The translations under genes were made by a program, and so were the position numbers. From JASHVB01 sp035523995 (GTDB taxonomy: Bacteria; Pseudomonadota; Alphaproteobacteria; Acetobacterales; Acetobacteraceae): a DNA stretch of 64,000 bases. The stretch is from contig DATKPQ010000100.1 in the NCBI GenBank assembly GCA_035523995.1, forward strand, positions 6,452 through 70,451, given 5' to 3'. Shown piece by piece: positions 35,085 to 43,982 of the stretch (its first letter is position 1; each line of letters starts with the position of its first letter). The notes beneath the pieces are model-generated. The model saw only the letters and a program-made list of their open reading frames with translations. It was not told the origin of the DNA and searched no databases.

Positions 35085-36419
35085 TCATCCCTGATACCAG
35101 CGCCAACGAACCGTAGCGGAAATGAAATTAGGCGCTGCCGAAAGATAGGTGGCTGCAACGCTCAGCGGTGAGGGTAACGACCCGGCCGCCGGGCGTACCA
35201 GGGTCAGTGCGACGTTTCTTCCCGCAGCAACGGAATTGTCGATCAGCGGAGGAACCGCGCTTTCGATTGACAACTCGATCAATGCGTCAGGGGGTACATA
35301 GGCCGGCAGCGGCTCGTAAACGGTGGTGAATTGCGGCCAGGTGGCGCTCAGCGGTTTCATCAGCAGCGTTCCGGTCATCTCCTCTTGACCGGCTGATCCG
35401 GCCTCGCCTCCGCTCGGAAACAGTTCCTGAAGAATGCGGGTCGGCACCAGCACCGGCCGCTCGGTCTCGTCGATCACGATGGCACCGGGCAGCAGGGCGC
35501 CGTGCGAGTCGACCGGCAGACCGACCTGGCCATTGCCGGCGACCGTGAAATTCACTGCCGCCAATAACAGGCAGTCGTCGATTGCGGGATCCAGCAACGG
35601 GCTGGCTTCGGGTTTCGAGCGGAGCGTTGGGCAAACCTCGGTGACCCAGATGGTCATCGCCTCGCGTATGGTTGCATCGGCGTCGGCACTGGCCAGATGG
35701 ATCGGTCCAAAAGCGGGCAGCGCGTCGGGGAGTGAACCTGGCAGAGAGCCTGCCTGCGACGACTGCGCCAGCGCGTGCACGGCGTCGAGCAACGCCTGGC
35801 TGTCGTCCGCGGACGGCAGCGAGGCCGCCGCGTCAACGATCACGATCCGCCGCATCAATGCGCCGAACGCGCGAGCGCGATCCTCAAGCGGCTGAGCAGG
35901 AGGGGTCCAGGAGAATTGCAGCCTGAACGATTCGAGGATGCGGGACGGCGCCTGATTGCTCGCGTCGGGCGCGCATTGCTGACCGGCGATCGGCACCAGA
36001 TCGGTAAGGCACTGATGGTAGCAAAGTGTCACGTAGACCGTGTGCGCCCCCGCAGCCAGTGCCGTGGGCAGACTGCCAACCGGAGAATGCAGCCACTGGT
36101 TCAGTGGCGCGCATTGATCCTGGTCGATCCGGATCCATCGTCCGCGTGGACTGATCGCGAAGCCGGCCGCGACGACGATCTCCACATCGGTCCCGCCCGG
36201 CAATAACTGCGACGACACCTTCAGTCCGCATACCGTGCCGGCACCATGCAGCAATTGGTTGGCGTTGCGGTGCTTCCAATTAAAGTTCTCGAGGACCTGG
36301 CGGAAGTCGGACGGGCCCAGCACCATGCCGTAGACATAGTTGGGCAGTTTCTTCGGATCCAATGGGGCATTGGTCAGCAAGGCTGCGCTGCCGTCCGTCA
36401 TATGATCCCCCGACTTCAT
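35085..36419 (-). CDS. Uncharacterised eCIS-associated protein (444 aa)
   Basis: The N-terminal 110 residues carry PNYVYGMVLGPSDFRQVLEN, HRNANQLLHGAGTVCGL and AAGFAISPRGRWIRID, the same pattern as the following gene, suggesting tandem duplication. The remainder has two acidic beta-rich stretches and no catalytic motif. The start at 36419 overlaps the preceding stop as ATGA; MTDGSAAL at 36401, with GGGGG upstream, is an alternative. Its position right after the gpI-like baseplate gene supports a role in the outer baseplate or in fibre attachment. Confidence 0.63.
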   Translation of the reverse strand: MKSGDHMTDGSAALLTNAPLDPKKLPNYVYGMVLGPSDFRQVLENFNWKHRNANQLLHGAGTVCGLKVSSQLLPGGTDVEIVVAAGFAISPRGRWIRIDQDQCAPLNQWLHSPVGSLPTALAAGAHTVYVTLCYHQCLTDLVPIAGQQCAPDASNQAPSRILESFRLQFSWTPPAQPLEDRARAFGALMRRIVIVDAAASLPSADDSQALLDAVHALAQSSQAGSLPGSLPDALPAFGPIHLASADADATIREAMTIWVTEVCPTLRSKPEASPLLDPAIDDCLLLAAVNFTVAGNGQVGLPVDSHGALLPGAIVIDETERPVLVPTRILQELFPSGGEAGSAGQEEMTGTLLMKPLSATWPQFTTVYEPLPAYVPPDALIELSIESAVPPLIDNSVAAGRNVALTLVRPAAGSLPSPLSVAATYLSAAPNFISATVRWRWYQG

Positions 36420-38974
36420 AAGGCCGGCATGGCGCCGAGGCGGTCGCGGTCGAGCACGGCGCGATCCCTGGCGTTCATCGGCGGCGGATAGGCGAGATAA
36501 CCACTCGACAAGGCGTCCTGGCCGAGGATCATCGGCACGAAGCGGGCGTCCTCGCCAAGTATTGTGTCGGTACCGAGACGGGCTGCGCCGACCCGGAAAT
36601 AATCCCAGTAACGGCGTACCTCATAGGCGGTATGCGCCGGCTTCTCCAGGTCTACGATGCGCGACACCATGGTCTGGATATCTGCCGGCAGCGTTTCTGG
36701 AATCATGACCGCGAAGCGGTGCGCCGTGGCAGCGACGCTATCATTCGCTGCGTCCGTTTCGGTAGGGTCGCCCGCGACCGTGGCCAGGCCGCCCCGCGTC
36801 ATGAACCGCTCGACGATGCGGATCTTTGATGGACGCTTTGGCGATAGCAAATACAGCGTGAACAGGTTCTCGATATCGGCTTCGGTCATTGCCGGCGTTG
36901 GAACCGGAAGCCCAAGACCTTGCAGCGTTTCGATCAGCACGGGATCCGGCGTCAGCCGCGCCAGTCTGAAGCGTTGCAGGGTCGCCTCCAGGCCAGGCTC
37001 CAGCAAAAGATGCAACGCGAAGCGAATGCCGTCCGCGGTGCCGCGCCGCGTGAACAGGCGCGTGGCAAACCGAATGAACAGACGGCGCCGATCTGGCGCG
37101 GTCTGCGTCGTGGTGGTGGCGGTCCCTGTCTGCAAGCGCTGGTTGATGGTTTCCCACAACGGATCAAGCGTCAGGCCGAGCCAGCTTGCCAGCCAGTCCA
37201 GCGCTTCGGCGGGAGTACTGCGCGGGTCGAACAGGTAACCGATGTCCTGTATCCGGCCTTCGATCTTGGTGTAGAATCCTTTGGGATTTGCCAGAAACCG
37301 TTCGACGAATGATGCAGATATCGGATCCTGGACGTAAACTGCCGGAAGATATTGGCGCGGATAGGAGAAGCGCGGGTAATAAGCCCGCATCGCCTTAAGT
37401 TCCGGCGATGCGCGGCCGTTGCCGGAAAGCTCCAGCTTCACCCTCAGGTACCGGCCCTTCGCCCGCTGCAACAGGACCTCCCACGTGCCACGCCCGGCTG
37501 GCGGCGGTATGGTTTTTGGGAACGCGTGGTACCAAGGCATTTCTGATCCGGCCGGACGCAGATAGAGCGGCGGCTCCTGGTTGAACGGTGCCTGCGGATC
37601 GGCAACGAGGGTGGGGTCGTTATCGGCGCTGGTCGATACGGTGACGGTGGCGCCTGGTGGGATGCAGGCATCGAGAAACACCTCGTCCCAGACACAATCG
37701 CGCGCCTTGCCGTCAAGAACGGGCGTCACCAGCACGGCATCGCGCGCGTAGGATGACTGATCGATCGCCTGCAGCTTCGCCCATCGCACGGCCTGGTCGC
37801 CGGCCGCCGCATTGCCGACGACGTCGTAGGAAACCGCCGCCACGCCCTTATCGCGCCAACCAACCAGGGCGCGCCCACCGAACAGATGCATCGGCAGATA
37901 ATCGCCACGCAGAACCAGCGCCAGCGCGGGCGTCAGGGTAACGTTGAACGCCAGGCTCTGCCGGCCGAACCGATCGGCGGCGTAAAGCACATTGGTGTCC
38001 GGATTGAACGCGATGTCATGCGCGGCGACCGCGAGCGTGATGGCCTGCAGACCGCTGCCGGTATCGTCAGTAACGTCGGCCACGCCGCCGAGTGGCAGCG
38101 GCGTGCCCAGCATCGTGCTGAACCGGTAACGATAGACAATTGAAGCGATCGTCGCGCCGGCAGTCGTTTTGGTTTCGGCTGTCCCATCCAGTATCAGGAC
38201 GCTGCCGTCAGGAAGCCCCTCGATGGCGATCGGATCCGGCACCTGGACAGCAAACCCGGCCGGCCGCGGCAGCGGGGTTTCCGCATGCGGAGTCAGGTCA
38301 TGCACCGACTGAAAACCGGACGGTTCGACGACGGTTGGCTCAGTCTGCGCCAAGGCGCGGAAGTCCCTGTTGAAGCCCCAGTAAGTGCGATTCTGGCGAT
38401 CGAGTACCCAGCACCCGCCATCGGCCGCCGCCGCGATGTCGAAAGGCACGAACGGCATCCCGGCGGCTAACAGCAACAGGGACGGCCGCGCACCCGAGGA
38501 CAGGTCGAAGATCAACAGTCCTGCCGGCGCTGTAGGGTCCGGAGCGAAACAACCGGCGACAAGATAGTTGTGATGCGTCACGGCAAGCCCGCCGAAAATC
38601 ATCGGCGTCGGCAGGCGCGCAGCTCCAGTCGTGACGAAGGCACCGACGGGCTCTAACGACGACGCCATCGGTTGCGGCCATAGCGAGAGGACCTGTTGCG
38701 TGCCGCGGGGAAGCCAGAACAGACTTTGACGATCGGCGCCGATCCAGTACCAGTGTCCCAACTGATCGGCGGCGGCGCCGCGCCGAACCGACGGATCGAG
38801 TGGACCGCCCGACCGTGGCGGCGGCACGATCGGCAGCAACGGCGTCAACGTTACAACGTTCCCGGCGTCATTCCAGGAAAGCGCGGACCAGGCGCCGGGC
38901 TGCCCGTCTTCCAGGCAGCCAGTCCAGTCGGACTTGCCCTGGATAAGTTGGAAACGGGTCCCATTGACGTCCAC
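36416..38974 (-). CDS. Baseplate protein with C-terminal P2 gpI-like domain (Afp12-like)
   Basis: An 852-residue protein. The N-terminal 500 residues are a beta-propeller-like region with repeated short blades (SLFWLPRGTQQVLSLWP, GLAVTHHNYLVAGCFA, VWDEVFLDACIPPG). The C-terminal third matches phage tail protein I: FSYPRQYLPAVYVQDP, FVERFLANPKGFYTKIEGRI, TPAEALDWLASWLGL, LFTRRGTADGIRFALHLLLEPG. In P2 and Afp this is the wedge component that anchors fibres. I chose the GTG at 38974 (MDVNGTRFQLIQ) since GGAAGGAGG lies 8 bases upstream; a start at 39016 would overlap the previous gene by 14 bases with no RBS. Confidence 0.8.
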   Translation of the reverse strand: MDVNGTRFQLIQGKSDWTGCLEDGQPGAWSALSWNDAGNVVTLTPLLPIVPPPRSGGPLDPSVRRGAAADQLGHWYWIGADRQSLFWLPRGTQQVLSLWPQPMASSLEPVGAFVTTGAARLPTPMIFGGLAVTHHNYLVAGCFAPDPTAPAGLLIFDLSSGARPSLLLLAAGMPFVPFDIAAAADGGCWVLDRQNRTYWGFNRDFRALAQTEPTVVEPSGFQSVHDLTPHAETPLPRPAGFAVQVPDPIAIEGLPDGSVLILDGTAETKTTAGATIASIVYRYRFSTMLGTPLPLGGVADVTDDTGSGLQAITLAVAAHDIAFNPDTNVLYAADRFGRQSLAFNVTLTPALALVLRGDYLPMHLFGGRALVGWRDKGVAAVSYDVVGNAAAGDQAVRWAKLQAIDQSSYARDAVLVTPVLDGKARDCVWDEVFLDACIPPGATVTVSTSADNDPTLVADPQAPFNQEPPLYLRPAGSEMPWYHAFPKTIPPPAGRGTWEVLLQRAKGRYLRVKLELSGNGRASPELKAMRAYYPRFSYPRQYLPAVYVQDPISASFVERFLANPKGFYTKIEGRIQDIGYLFDPRSTPAEALDWLASWLGLTLDPLWETINQRLQTGTATTTTQTAPDRRRLFIRFATRLFTRRGTADGIRFALHLLLEPGLEATLQRFRLARLTPDPVLIETLQGLGLPVPTPAMTEADIENLFTLYLLSPKRPSKIRIVERFMTRGGLATVAGDPTETDAANDSVAATAHRFAVMIPETLPADIQTMVSRIVDLEKPAHTAYEVRRYWDYFRVGAARLGTDTILGEDARFVPMILGQDALSSGYLAYPPPMNARDRAVLDRDRLGAMPAL

Positions 38975-39002
38975 GCCGAATGCCTCCTTCCCAGTTAGTG
39001 CC

Positions 39003-41318
39003 TCAACATTTGGCATTGATGACGGGAACCGGAACGACGCTGACACCGGGTTGAGCCGGTTGTGCCAAGGTCCCAACGACGCTGCCGAGAGGACTGGCGG
39101 TGCCCTCGACGACAAGCAGCCCGTCGAGCCGCGGCAGTTGCAGGCCGGTGAAGGTGATTTCCGTCACCTGGCTGCCATCACTGCCCCCAAGCAACAGCGA
39201 ATCCACGTATTCGACGCCTTCAATACGCGTCACCGCGGCTTCAAGGTCTTTGTCCAACAGTGTCTTGCGCAATGGCCAGCCGGCGCCGGTCGGCCCCAGA
39301 CCCCGCAGCGACGACAGGTAGTTCTGCAGGCCCGTGGTCACCGCCTGATTCACCAGATCGGGAAAGTAACCAGCCTGCACGGCAATTCCGACCGAGACAT
39401 AGACGGAGGCATAGTCCGGACCACACACATAAACTTCCGTCGTTACCAATCGGCGGGTATCAAGATAAGAGCAGACGCGGCCGAGGAATAACCGGTCCGG
39501 CGTCGGCCATAACGGATTGACCGGATCGGTCAGCGGCACAACCATCAGTGTCACGACCCCGGCAACGCCGTCCTGCGGCGGTGGACCGGGAACGAACAGC
39601 GGCAGGATATCGACGCGATTGATGTCAACGCCGGGCGTGTTCATTGCCACATCGGCGAAGTCCTGCGCGGTCACCAGCCGGTCCTTGTTGCGGATGATCG
39701 ACGGAATGTTTTGCTCAGCGTCGGCGACCGTCTGCGCCAGATCTCCGCCGGACGTCGGCACCGGGTTCGACACGCTGTAGCCGCCTTGCAACCGCGGATC
39801 GGTCGTGCTGCTGACCGCGCCGATCGCCACATTTCCCTGCGTTCCGCCGCCATATTGATAGCTTGCAACGATCCGTGCGCCAGCCGGCGGACGCGCGCCG
39901 TTGATGCCGTCGCCGAAGGTTATCTGCCCGGCCTCGGGATCGAGCTCGTAAACCATATCGTTGGGCCCGGCGGTGGTCAGATCTTCCATCTGCGCCCATG
40001 GCGTGACCACCGGCTGCGATCCCGTCGTGACCTGGGTTGTTACGGTCAGAGTGGTTGGCAACACGGGGCTGTTTGCGAGCGTGTAGCTCTGGTCGGGTTC
40101 TCCGGTGGCCGCGCCGACGACCTCGTTGACCACCGTCACTGCTTGATAGATGAGCGTCGCGTTGACGCCGACCCAGACCAATTGCGCAGATGCAACCACG
40201 CTCGCGCCATTGGAGGTGGTGGGCGTGGGCAGGCGTATTCTGATCCAGGTCACGATGCGCGGGCCAATCGTGGGATCGTTCATGAGCGGTGGGAAATCTC
40301 CCGTCCCCTCGCTCATCGGGTCGCTGAAGGTCCAGGTCCCGATCTGCGCCGCCCCCGGCAACGGCAAAAGCACGACCCCAATCGAATCCAGCACGTCCGG
40401 GGCTGACAGCGGCGTCAGCGAGACATATTGCGCGGCGCTTACATCGGTCCCGATATTGGCGGGCATTTCATATATCAGATTTGGCGTGGGCGTTGTCTGA
40501 GTGGACAACTGCAACGGCTGCAGCGGGGGCACGCCGCCAACCAGTGATGGGACGATCCCCAGTGACAATGTCTGGTTGGCGATCACCGAAATAACATCGC
40601 TGGGCGCGCCATTCGCGGGCGCAAGCAGGGCGACATACAGCGCTCTATCCATCGTGTCGGAGACCAGATCGACGACCGGCGATGGAGTGGCCGCGGTGGG
40701 TGCCGTCATCTGCTCCGTGCTGTAGAAGGCCAACTGTACGGTCGCCGCCGAAGTTGTGGCGGTGCTGCCACTCGTAGTTGCGGATGTGGTGCTAGAACTT
40801 GTCGTGATGGTGGTGGTGGCTGAGGTGGTAGTAGCCGCCGCGGCCTCGGCAGCCAGTTGGATCGCCTCGTACTGGGTCTGGTAGGTTTGGTAATTGGGAT
40901 CCGTGGCCGCGATCGGGCTTTTGTAGAAAATCATCGCATCAAGCGGCAACACATTGACCGGGGCGGCGGTGACGAAGGGAACGCTGCCGGCAGCGACCGC
41001 CACGCCTTGCTCCAGCGCGAGTGCCTGCATCGGGCCGCTATCATTACTGATTCTCACTATTCCAGTGGCGGCGGCGGCAGGCCGCAACGGAACGCCCAGA
41101 AGCTGGAGGAATTTGAGCCGATTGGTCTCGGGATACCGATTGGCCCGATATAACAGCGAATCCGTCAAGAAGGCAAACAGCTCAATCAGCGTGAGGCCGG
41201 GATCGCCCTCCAGCCCGTAATTGGTCCACTCGGGCGTGAACGACGGGATACGCGCCGTCGCCGCCGCAAGCAATTGCTCGAAATTGGTGTCGTCGAGAAC
41301 GGGAACCGTCAGTGGCAT
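39003..41318 (-). CDS. Baseplate assembly protein J-like (Afp11-like)
   Basis: A 771-residue homologue of the gpJ baseplate wedge. N-terminus: VLDDTNFEQLLAAATARIP, then TPEWTNYGLEGDPGLTLIELFAFLTDSLLYRANRYPE, the standard opening of gpJ-like eCIS proteins. The C-terminal third shows YVDSLLLGGSDG and repeated small beta units. A Thr/Ser-rich low-complexity segment lies near residue 170-195 (TTTSATTTITTSSSTT). It follows gp25 and precedes the gpI-like gene, matching the wedge order of other contractile particles. ATG 41318 (MPLTVPVLDDTN) is the start. Confidence 0.88.
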   Translation of the reverse strand: MPLTVPVLDDTNFEQLLAAATARIPSFTPEWTNYGLEGDPGLTLIELFAFLTDSLLYRANRYPETNRLKFLQLLGVPLRPAAAATGIVRISNDSGPMQALALEQGVAVAAGSVPFVTAAPVNVLPLDAMIFYKSPIAATDPNYQTYQTQYEAIQLAAEAAAATTTSATTTITTSSSTTSATTSGSTATTSAATVQLAFYSTEQMTAPTAATPSPVVDLVSDTMDRALYVALLAPANGAPSDVISVIANQTLSLGIVPSLVGGVPPLQPLQLSTQTTPTPNLIYEMPANIGTDVSAAQYVSLTPLSAPDVLDSIGVVLLPLPGAAQIGTWTFSDPMSEGTGDFPPLMNDPTIGPRIVTWIRIRLPTPTTSNGASVVASAQLVWVGVNATLIYQAVTVVNEVVGAATGEPDQSYTLANSPVLPTTLTVTTQVTTGSQPVVTPWAQMEDLTTAGPNDMVYELDPEAGQITFGDGINGARPPAGARIVASYQYGGGTQGNVAIGAVSSTTDPRLQGGYSVSNPVPTSGGDLAQTVADAEQNIPSIIRNKDRLVTAQDFADVAMNTPGVDINRVDILPLFVPGPPPQDGVAGVVTLMVVPLTDPVNPLWPTPDRLFLGRVCSYLDTRRLVTTEVYVCGPDYASVYVSVGIAVQAGYFPDLVNQAVTTGLQNYLSSLRGLGPTGAGWPLRKTLLDKDLEAAVTRIEGVEYVDSLLLGGSDGSQVTEITFTGLQLPRLDGLLVVEGTASPLGSVVGTLAQPAQPGVSVVPVPVINAKC

Positions 41319-41321
41319 ATC

Positions 41322-41720
41322 CTATCCTTGCAACTGGAGGGCAAAGTTGATGCTGCTTGAACCTTGCGTCACGACAATACGAAATTGTACGTTGATATTA
41401 ACCCACCGCGGATCGTTCGGGTTGGGATCGACTGATACGTCATCGATTGAAACCCGCGGCTCCCACAGCGCCACCGCCTGCTCTATGCTGTTCTGAATAC
41501 GCTGCCGGGTCGTGACCGTGTTCGGAGCAAACAAATACTGTCGCAGGCCGCAGCCAAAGGTTTCGCGCATCACCCGCTCGCCGGCTTCTGTCATCAGAAT
41601 GACCTGAAGCAGTTCCCGGATGTTGTCCTCACCCGACGAGACCGCCATCCGTCCGTCGGGGCCGACGCGCGGCGGAAAGCTTATGCCCTGACCAAGCAGG
41701 CTGGTGGCAGACCCGCTCAT
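41322..41720 (-). CDS. GPW/gp25-like baseplate wedge protein (Afp9-like)
   Basis: A 132-residue protein with the gp25 signature: LGQGISFPPRVGPDGRMAVS, then a helical IRELLQVILMTEAGERVMRETFGCGL, and the closing beta strands (VNINVQFRIV). The EAGERVMRETFGCGL stretch is the family's most conserved part, with the glutamate-arginine motif. gp25 initiates sheath assembly on the baseplate. The start is ATG 41720 (MSGSATSLLG), five bases after the preceding stop; it also sits about four bases from the following gene. Confidence 0.9.
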   Translation of the reverse strand: MSGSATSLLGQGISFPPRVGPDGRMAVSSGEDNIRELLQVILMTEAGERVMRETFGCGLRQYLFAPNTVTTRQRIQNSIEQAVALWEPRVSIDDVSVDPNPNDPRWVNINVQFRIVVTQGSSSINFALQLQG

Positions 41721-41725
41721 GGCAT

Positions 41726-43264
41726 TCACCCGGAACCCGACAGCAGGCTCTTGGGGTAAGGAATACAGATCCGGAAAAACGCGATCCACCAGAAGCAAAT
41801 ATTCAGGATGATCACGAACATCAGTAACAGAAAAAATGCGACGATGAAGATGATCTGAATCGAGAATGAACACATCCATCCGATACCCGCGGCGGCCGAG
41901 CCAACGACAGGCGGGGTCTGCATGATACCGCGCTCGCTGCCCGTCAGCATGTTGATCTTCTCTTGCAGCGAGTTTGATATGATGAATGTGACACCATTGT
42001 TGAACTTGCGAATGCCCGCGAGACTTACATCCGTCGGCATCACGATGCGAATGGGGCGAGCCGGTGCGTCGGCATCGAAGAACGCCGCGAGCTGCAAGAG
42101 TTGCGATGGTTGACTCACGACCTGAAGCGGAGGGGAACATTGCGGGCGCTCATAGACGCAACGCAGCGCGTAAGTCTCGCCCGGGGTATTCTGCCGCGGC
42201 ACCGTCAGCGTGGATACGGTATCGAGCGGCAGAGCATTCTGCACAGCATTCGACAAGCCGGCGGTGTCGATCGACCCGGCTGTGAGATCGTAACTGCCGA
42301 ACCCGAGCTGTGCCGGGGCCACATCACCGGCGGGTGTGGTCAGGGCGGAGCGCTGCGCCGACACGGCGCGTAGCGCGGCGTCCATGGCAGGCCCACCGCT
42401 GCCGACGGTTTGCTCCGCCAAAACCGCCAACAATTGCTGCTCGGCCGCTGACAGGTTCGCGCTGGAGCCGGCAGCGGGACTGCCGAGGGCGGCCGCGACA
42501 TTTGGCAGGTACAGGACAAAGAAATCCAATAGGTCAAGCAGCATGTAAACCGAGATCAGGGCGGTTGCCTGGGGCAGCGGACCAGAGCTGCTGTTCAAAT
42601 GGACCTGGTCCGGCTTGGACAATGGCGTAATGAACAGAGCGCCGAATTCCTCCATGCGCACATCAATTGGGAAAGTGACATTCGGTGCCGCGGCTTGCTC
42701 GGCCGCGGTGAATTGGGCGTTGTAGTCGGCCACCGGCATCGAATAGACATCGCCTGTCGCTACCGGAACGTAGCCGACATACATAGTGCGCTGGCCGCTG
42801 CCAGTGATCGGAAACAGCGGAAGGCGTTCCTCATTGGCCAGGACCAATCGGGGAGTTCCGTTGAGCTTCTGCCAACTTTTCGTAGTACCGTTGACAACCC
42901 ACCCGTACTCGTCACTATTCAAGAACCGGCGCAGCACGAAGAACACACTCTCGCCGTCCGGTCGTTGCACGGTACGATCCGGAAAACCAGGCATGCGGCA
43001 GCAGAGCTCGGCTGTTACCAGGTAGTGGCAGCCATGTGCCGCCTGGAAAAGCTTCACTGGCGTGTCCGGCGACGGAGCGATGAGCAATGCCTTTAGTTGA
43101 CTAGGATCGCTCGCGCCGGCGGCGGCTCGGAAGGTCGCGATGAAATTATCGTCTGTGAGTCGAAACAGTTGAGGTTGAAAGAAATCGATCTGGCGCGCGC
43201 TTTGCAGCCCATTCTCCCACAGTGGCGCGGGCTTCAACCAATCGAACTTTTCGGCCATCATCAT
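41726..43264 (-). CDS. Uncharacterised 512-aa protein with hydrophobic C-terminus in the baseplate region
   Basis: The body has no recognised enzyme or lysozyme motif. It contains TRPRLVLANEERLPLFPI-like beta segments and a short helical part. Residues 461-497 are strongly hydrophobic (SIQIIFIVAFFLLLMF, then Trp-rich FWWIAFF), enough for one or two membrane spans, before a Pro-rich tail. In Afp and PVC the PAAR tip gene lies near this point, between the spike and gpJ. This protein replaces it in position but lacks a PAAR sequence. A role as a membrane-contacting or membrane-inserting part of the spike complex, or as a cap needing the hydrophobic tail buried in the tube, is possible. Confidence 0.62.
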   Translation of the reverse strand: MMMAEKFDWLKPAPLWENGLQSARQIDFFQPQLFRLTDDNFIATFRAAAGASDPSQLKALLIAPSPDTPVKLFQAAHGCHYLVTAELCCRMPGFPDRTVQRPDGESVFFVLRRFLNSDEYGWVVNGTTKSWQKLNGTPRLVLANEERLPLFPITGSGQRTMYVGYVPVATGDVYSMPVADYNAQFTAAEQAAAPNVTFPIDVRMEEFGALFITPLSKPDQVHLNSSSGPLPQATALISVYMLLDLLDFFVLYLPNVAAALGSPAAGSSANLSAAEQQLLAVLAEQTVGSGGPAMDAALRAVSAQRSALTTPAGDVAPAQLGFGSYDLTAGSIDTAGLSNAVQNALPLDTVSTLTVPRQNTPGETYALRCVYERPQCSPPLQVVSQPSQLLQLAAFFDADAPARPIRIVMPTDVSLAGIRKFNNGVTFIISNSLQEKINMLTGSERGIMQTPPVVGSAAAGIGWMCSFSIQIIFIVAFFLLLMFVIILNICFWWIAFFRICIPYPKSLLSGSG

Positions 43265-43274
43265 CGCGCGGCTC

Positions 43275-43982
43275 CTACCAGATGTTGCCCATGCCGGGCG
43301 TATAGCTTGCGCCCACCACAGACGGCGTGATCACGGTCTGCGCCTGAACCACGCCGGTGAATGTTGCGCTGGGCGTCGAGAACGTCATGCTGAGCGCGGT
43401 CATCTCGACATCACTGGCGTTGACAGTCAGCGTGGCGTTTGTCGTAAGCGTGATCCCCGAAGCATCCAGTTTCAGGTCGTTGCCGTTGCTGTCCTGCATT
43501 TCGATGCTGGCGGGACTGTCCTTCAGCGTCACCGTCTGGCCGCCGGGCGTAACCAGGGTGAGGCTCTCGCTGCCGTCGGTATCGTCCAGCGTGATGATAA
43601 CGCCGTTTCTTGATCGAATCGTCTTGCGATAGTTATTGCCGGCGCTATCCATGGAATCCGGCGGCGAGTCCTTGCCATTCCATAACATGCCGACCACGTA
43701 GGGCCGGCGTGGATCGCCGCCTTCGAACACCACCAGGACTTCGTCGTTCGGATCGGGAATGATCCAGGTGCCGCGATTGTTGCCTGCCATCAGCAACGCC
43801 AGGCGAGCCCAAACCTGATAGCTGCCCCCGTTCGAATCCGGTGACCAGGGCAGCTTGACCTTGACCTTCCCCTGACCGTCCGGATCCCTGTTGTCCGTCA
43901 CAAGTGCCGGATAGGCGCCATACAGCCGGTTCCGCTCCAACGCGGCTTCAAACACCGAATCCTGGTCCAAACCCCAGTTCAT
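43275..43982 (-). CDS. Spike protein, gpV/VgrG OB-fold-like (Afp8 C-terminal half)
   Basis: A 235-residue protein. The OB-fold part (residues about 20-110) has YPALVTDNRDPDGQGKVKVK, ARLALLMAGNNRGTWIIPDP, DEVLVVFEGGDPRRPYVVG. A beta-helix of repeating TxV/VxL units follows (SITLVTPGG-, LTLTTNATLTVNASDVE- like) and forms the needle. In phage terms it is gp5/gpV. Together with the overlapping gpD-like gene it represents a VgrG split in two. The start is ATG 43982, overlapping the gpD stop as ATGA. No C-terminal extension that would carry an effector is present. Confidence 0.85.
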   Translation of the reverse strand: MNWGLDQDSVFEAALERNRLYGAYPALVTDNRDPDGQGKVKVKLPWSPDSNGGSYQVWARLALLMAGNNRGTWIIPDPNDEVLVVFEGGDPRRPYVVGMLWNGKDSPPDSMDSAGNNYRKTIRSRNGVIITLDDTDGSESLTLVTPGGQTVTLKDSPASIEMQDSNGNDLKLDASGITLTTNATLTVNASDVEMTALSMTFSTPSATFTGVVQAQTVITPSVVGASYTPGMGNIW

